Assembly (NCBI GenBank): GCA_934045905.1
Contig: OW203762.1
Coordinates: 20,306,345 to 20,370,344, forward strand
Source of the DNA: Leuctra nigra
Lineage: Eukaryota > Arthropoda > Insecta > Plecoptera > Leuctridae
Direction of reading: 5' to 3'
DNA length: 64,000 nucleotides
Each line of letters begins with the position of its first letter. Positions within the stretch are counted from its first letter, which is position 1. Below the pieces are notes generated by a model, which was not told where the DNA came from, ran no database searches, and saw only the letters and a program-made list of their open reading frames with translations. Below, piece by piece: positions 59,801 to 64,000 of the stretch. The translations under genes were made by a program, and so were the position numbers.

Positions 59801-62800
59801 ACCAAAATACAATACTCCTGAACCTATAACTCTAATGCGTCTGCAACTCACTTCTTTCCCCGAGAACTTGCGGTAGTAGTCGATGAAAGCGAAGGGCGGG
59901 AAGACGTTGAGCGGCGCATCTTTGTGCGGACTTGCGCTGCGCTTCCTCGCCTCAAAGCTCAACATCAGCTCGACGAACGCCGCGGGTCTCTTGAGCTTGA
60001 ACTGCGCGATGAAGTCGGCGCCGAAGATCTCGTCGAGCAGCTTGACGAACTCGCCGTCGACGCGCACCGAGCCCCACGGTCCGCCCGACGCCTTGTGCAG
60101 CTCGCGCAGAGTGCCGTGGTGCTCGTTCAGCTCGTGCACGGTGATGTCCACGGTGCCGCCGCCGCAGTCGACCACCATGTACCGCATCCCTGGAGGACGG
60201 CGACAACATCAGGGAGAGTCAGAGATCAGAGGGAGCGTCTCTTTTTTACTTTTTATGCTCGATCTTCGTTTTCGTTTGCTGGTGCGATACAACCGCACCA
60301 TTTCTCCGATCGAGCTGACATTTAGAAAATATGTATAGTGCGGTTTGCAGTACAGTTTTTTGAACAAAATGTCCTCTATAAATGATTGATGATAGGCACA
60401 AACTTTTAAAACAAACTAGACCAACAATTACACATTTTAAAAATTTTCAGCCAAATTGGTAAAGAGTAACGGATTTATTGAAATAGTTATCAAAATTGAT
60501 CGAGTCTGAAAGTAAATGCATCGAGCCTTGACCACTTGCAAATGATTAAGTTTTGGTTACACTCCAGATTCTAATATAACAGAGTCTGTAAATAAGTTGC
60601 AATGAAAGCAGATATAATGCAGTAGTTGTTTCATATAGATTGGATCGTGTTATATGGTGTTATGCTTTCAGTTCGATTATTTGCTTTCTGTGTGTCAGGA
60701 AATTTCGTTTCGAGATTTAGCACGATGAGTAAAGGTTTCTAACTCTTACCAACAGAGCTCTGACGCTTCTATGCCCCAGCACATTCAAGTATTACCTTCC
60801 TTACTGTCTTGCAGAAGCAGGTCGCTGGGTCCTGGATCCATGGCAGGAATACTCGCTGTCGACGACCACGTCATGGGTTTGTCCTTCTCCATGACGCGCT
60901 CTGGAACAAGCTGGTTCAGACGCAGCTTCCGACAGCAGATCGACGCGCACTCCGGCTCCAGAGCGATCAGCAGACCTTCGGGATGACTCGGATCGCTGAT
61001 TCCAGCCTGAAATCAAGACACATCCAGAGCGATCAGCAGACCTTCGGGATGACTGGGATCGCTGATTCCAGCCTGAAATCAAGACACATCCAGAGCGATC
61101 AGCAGACCTTCGGGATGACTGGGATCGCTGATTCCAGCCTGAAATCAGGACACATCCAGAGCGATCAGCAACCCTTCGGGATGACTCGGATCGCTGATTC
61201 CAGCCTGAAATCAAGACACATCCAGAGCGATCAGCAGACCTTCGGGATGACTCGGATCGCTGATTCCAGCCTGAAATCAAGACACATCCAGAGCGATCAG
61301 CAGACCTTCGGGATGACTCGGATCGCTGATTCCAGCCTGAAATCAAGACACATCCAGAGCGATCAGCAGACCTTCGGGATGACTCGGATCGCTGATTCCA
61401 GCCTGAAATCAGGACACGTCCAGGACACGAGTAGCAATGTAGTACTTGTGTCACAGAAGTTGTTCAATAAATGTGGCCGTGTAAATCGGGCTTTAACGTG
61501 GTCGAATTTATATTTTAGGTATCGATTGACGTGTGAACTTGAAAATCGCTTCAAAATGCATACAAGAAGAAAATACAAAAAACATTTCTTTCTGAGACCT
61601 CAATATTTTAAAACAATTATGTCAATGGGAAAACAAAATTTTTAAAGAAACATATGATACATACCATCTAGAAGTGTTCAAGAAACATCACCATTGTATT
61701 CGTTTAATAAAAAGTCATCTTCATTGTTTAATTTGATCAGAGCAAAGCGTTTCTTACACTCTAGATTTTTCAAAATACTTTTTTGGGAAAGTTTCATCAA
61801 AATTAAAACAGTTTTATCACTTAAGCCTTGCTAAAATAATAACTATTGATGAAGGCCTTGACTCCTTCATTTTACTACTTCACTTACAATTACACTTATA
61901 AGTGTAATGGAGAAGAGGGACAATAATTGATTCCGCAAGAGTCTGAGTTTGCATACCTGATAGGCTGCTTCCCGCATCAACTGTTTGGCTGGCTGCTTCC
62001 AGATCGCCGGCACCGTGAGCACCCACCTCACATCCTCCGCTCTGACCTCCCCGCCGGCCTGGTCGGACAACTCCGTCAACACCAACTCCTTGAGATGCTT
62101 CAACGCCATGCCGAACACCTTGACGGCGGCCACGGTCTTCCCGTTGGCGGCCGTCAACTCACAGGCGCGACTCACATTCTGATCGTGATGCAACGCCATC
62201 TTGAACTTGTCAAAGTAAAGCCACTTCTTCGCCTCCTGCGGGTCGATGTCGTTGAAGAAGTCCCGTGCAGAGAAGCCGAACGAGTGGAAACTTCCGTCTG
62301 GATTGAGTAGAAGCGTCGTCGGGATCTTCTGATTGTTGAGTCCTGGATCGCCGCCCTCCCATTTGCGCATCATGTGTATATTGATGTCTGGATCACGGAT
62401 GAACGTGAACGCGTATCCCGTGTACGTTGTCCCAAAGTCGATGGCGACGACCACGAAGCGGTTGTCCTGCGGTTTGGGTTTTGTTTCAACGACCTTGGGA
62501 ACTTGTTGAGTTTCGCGAAGGAGGTCAGCCTCTTCTAAACTGTCGCTCATGACGCCCTGGAGGTCCTCGCGGCTCTCGTCGGTGTCGAGCGCCTGGTCGA
62601 TGAGGTCGTCGATGGCGGAGGGTAGCGACGACGACTGGTGGATGCTGTCTAACGATGACGTCGACATCTGTTGACCGCAGCGCTCCTCGAGGACGGACGG
62701 CGATTGATCCAGGCTGTCTAAAGACATGTATTTAGCTGAAGAAATGCTTGATCTTTTTGATTGATTGTTCTTTAGGAAGAGTCTCGTAGGCGGTGCTTTG

Positions 62801-63728
62801 GATTGACTCGCACTGCTTAGAGATCGTTTCGCTGGGACTGGAGTTTGACGAGACTTTGGAAACATCGTCATTGTACTTGATGCTATCTCTTTTGGAGTTA
62901 TAATAATCTCCTCTGGTTTGTACTTTGGCTCTTTGGCTACTGACAACTTCTTCGCTTTTAATTTGACGCTCGCCCTCTTCGCCTCCTTCTGGAATCGGTT
63001 CTTCGGGTCCTCCTCGACGTAGACCTCCTCCACCAGGTTGTAAGTCTCGTTGTCGAGAAGTCGAGCTGCCGTCAACATCTTCTTCTGCGTCTCGCGGTAC
63101 TCGTTGTTCTTCTTCTCGTCGGGGGCCTCGACGAACACCTCCTCCGTGTCGGAGGCGTCGGCGAGGTCGCAGGAGCTGCCCTGGATGCCCGAGTCCATGG
63201 AGAGGTCCTTGCGATGGCGACTCAGACTCATCAAGCTGACGTCGTCCGTCGAGCAGTCCGTCGTCACGCCGTCGAGGTGCAGCATGATGGGACGCTCTGG
63301 AATCAAAACACAAATAGTAAAAGGTCCAGTTCATTTGATTAGTTTTTATTTATATTTTTTGAAGTACTATATCAAATCACTGATCAGTTGAAAATTCAGA
63401 AAATATTTTCACTTCTGACTCTAATTAAAACTTTCATTTTATACGTGTAATTTGCATTTTATATAGATTTTGTAATTTTATGCATTTTTATCGGAGAATA
63501 AGAAACTTTAGAACACTTGTTTACATGTTTATCTCGCACTTTCATATGAACAAACGGTAAAATATGAACCCCTGTAATTTGATGAAGATCAATCAACAAC
63601 TGATGAGAGCACTTTCACAATCTCCACACACGAAACACTTTAATAACCAGAATATTGTTTCTAATTAACTGCTTACGATTTCGCCGACGTGCTGTACATC
63701 CAGTGGCCAGTGCGACTCTGCTGCTCAT
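56737..63728 (-). CDS. HSPA12A: HSPA12-type Hsp70-family protein with long N-terminal extension
   Basis: Atypical member of the Hsp70 ATPase superfamily (HSPA12A/B group), cytosolic, lacking a classical substrate-binding domain. Minus-strand exons: 63728-63677 (proposed), 63296-61957, 61006-60796, 60189-59852, 58942-58546 and 57098-56737; total 2700 nt, 899 residues, in phase. Residues about 1-295 are Ser-rich, charged and low-complexity; human HSPA12 proteins have far shorter N-termini. The ATPase fold starts near residue 300: VVVAIDFGTTYTGYAF (phosphate 1), VRWVLTVPAIWKQPAKQ, ALEPECASI, YMVVDCGGGTVDITVHE (phosphate 2), RPAAFVELMLSFEARKR, FLVGGFAESQ (adenosine site) and YGVGVMKRF. The tail KCGTL-like SRCGTLSLNLVDKE...VFGGTEISASALD matches HSPA12. 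The donor of the third exon could instead be at 60805; both are in phase. Exon 1 rests on phase and splice fit only; otherwise Met at about 63285 starts the protein. Two exon-edge repeat arrays lie in this gene. Confidence 0.92.
57099..58545 (-). other. Last intron of the HSPA12-type gene
   Basis: Bounded by GTAAGT after CATCCGAGAG (58546) and by TTCACAG before AGAAGCTG (57098). The joined codon gives HPREKLIVKDGVEW, which matches the family. AT-rich; no repeat or other gene seen. The introns at 58943-59851 and 60190-60795 are likewise unremarkable. Confidence 0.7.
60959..61422 (-). repeat. Seven-copy 66-bp array spanning an intron-exon junction of the HSPA12-type gene
   Basis: On the minus strand each unit is about 48 nt of exon start (GCTGGAATCAGCGATCCGAG onward) plus about 18 nt of intron end (ATGTGTCTTGATTTCAG). 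Marker TCCAGCCTGA on the plus strand occurs at 61001, 61067, 61133, 61199, 61265, 61331 and 61397, exactly 66 apart. Only the copy at 61006 continues into the full exon (GAGCCGGAGTGCGCG onward). Read from any decoy acceptor, the frame reaches TGA in GTGTCTTGA at the end of the unit. On the plus strand the array creates a misleading long open frame. Confidence 0.95.
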
Positions 63729-64000
63729 ATCTCGATTCGATGAGAAACTTCGGCCTATCCGTGTTAATGAGGAGGATTCATTCGGTGAGGAACAAACGAG
63801 CTGAATTCGATATGAAGATGCGACTACATTAACCTACATTACCATTCGACCTGCAGATTTGAATTTTATATTCCACAGCAAAGAAACGTGTAATTATCAT
63901 GTATAATTAATATTCCCGACGTATTGTGTAGCAGTGGTAAAGAATACAAAGATGTAACTGATAATGCACTAAATTATGTTGACTATAAACTTTGTGAATT
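63729..64000. other. Upstream of the proposed HSPA12 first exon, nothing recognised
   Basis: AT-rich sequence to the window edge. It may hold the promoter or 5' untranslated region of the HSPA12-type gene. No TATA box was identified with confidence. Confidence 0.4.

Noticed and set aside
60809..61645. 278-codon plus-strand open frame as a repeat-containing protein
   Set aside because: It is the antisense shadow of the 66-bp junction array in the HSPA12-type gene. The unit length, a multiple of three, keeps the frame open by chance.

Overview
The window is arthropod nuclear DNA, almost certainly from an insect. It has split genes with GT-AG introns, an insect-type nicotinic acetylcholine receptor subunit, ceramide synthases of the schlank type, and a dense load of hAT, LINE, SINE, foldback and Helitron-like repeats. 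The order cannot be fixed from sequence alone; a hemipteran or another repeat-rich insect is plausible. No bacterial operon, CRISPR array or rRNA is visible.

Layout. 1-18.7 kb (+): the 3' two thirds of an alpha7-type nAChR subunit gene (seven coding exons, 5' exons outside the window). 19.35-19.97 kb (-): a calmodulin-like protein 4 gene. It is head-to-head, 361 bp apart, with 20.33-24.57 kb (+): a PRADC1-type secreted protease-associated-domain protein whose introns hold three hAT-type insertions. 25-29 kb: intergenic, with one hAT-like element nested in another and a tRNA-derived SINE. 29.66-30.94 kb (+): a TATA-driven gene for a 75-residue secreted Tyr/Pro-rich protein. 32.35-34.08 kb (-): ribose-5-phosphate isomerase. 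It is head-to-head, 290 bp apart, with 34.38-35.48 kb (+): an intronless ceramide synthase. A second intronless ceramide synthase paralogue lies at 45.3-46.4 kb, and a 50-bp fragment of a third copy at 54.18 kb. Between and around them is a nested transposon region: a LINE split by a 2.25-kb Helitron-like element, three more copies of that element, several large foldbacks and an LTR fragment. 55.8-63.7 kb (-): an HSPA12-type Hsp70-like gene with an unusually long Ser-rich N-terminal region.

The reconstructed exon chains were checked for phase. CALML4 (450 nt), PRADC1 (663 nt), RPIA (879 nt), the small secreted protein (228 nt) and HSPA12 (2700 nt with a proposed short first exon) all sum to whole codons.

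The most unusual signal is a recurring pattern at exon edges. Two unrelated genes carry tandem amplifications of a segment spanning an intron-exon junction: eleven 111-bp units before an nAChR exon, a 63-bp duplication before another nAChR exon, and seven 66-bp units before an HSPA12 exon. The last coding segment of HSPA12 is also amplified about seven times past its stop codon. The copies duplicate 3' splice sites. In two arrays every decoy copy runs into an in-frame stop; in the third the extra copy would add 21 residues in frame. The second notable signal is the Helitron-like family: each copy has a ~155-bp-arm hairpin at one end, and the two arms match each other better than they match other copies.
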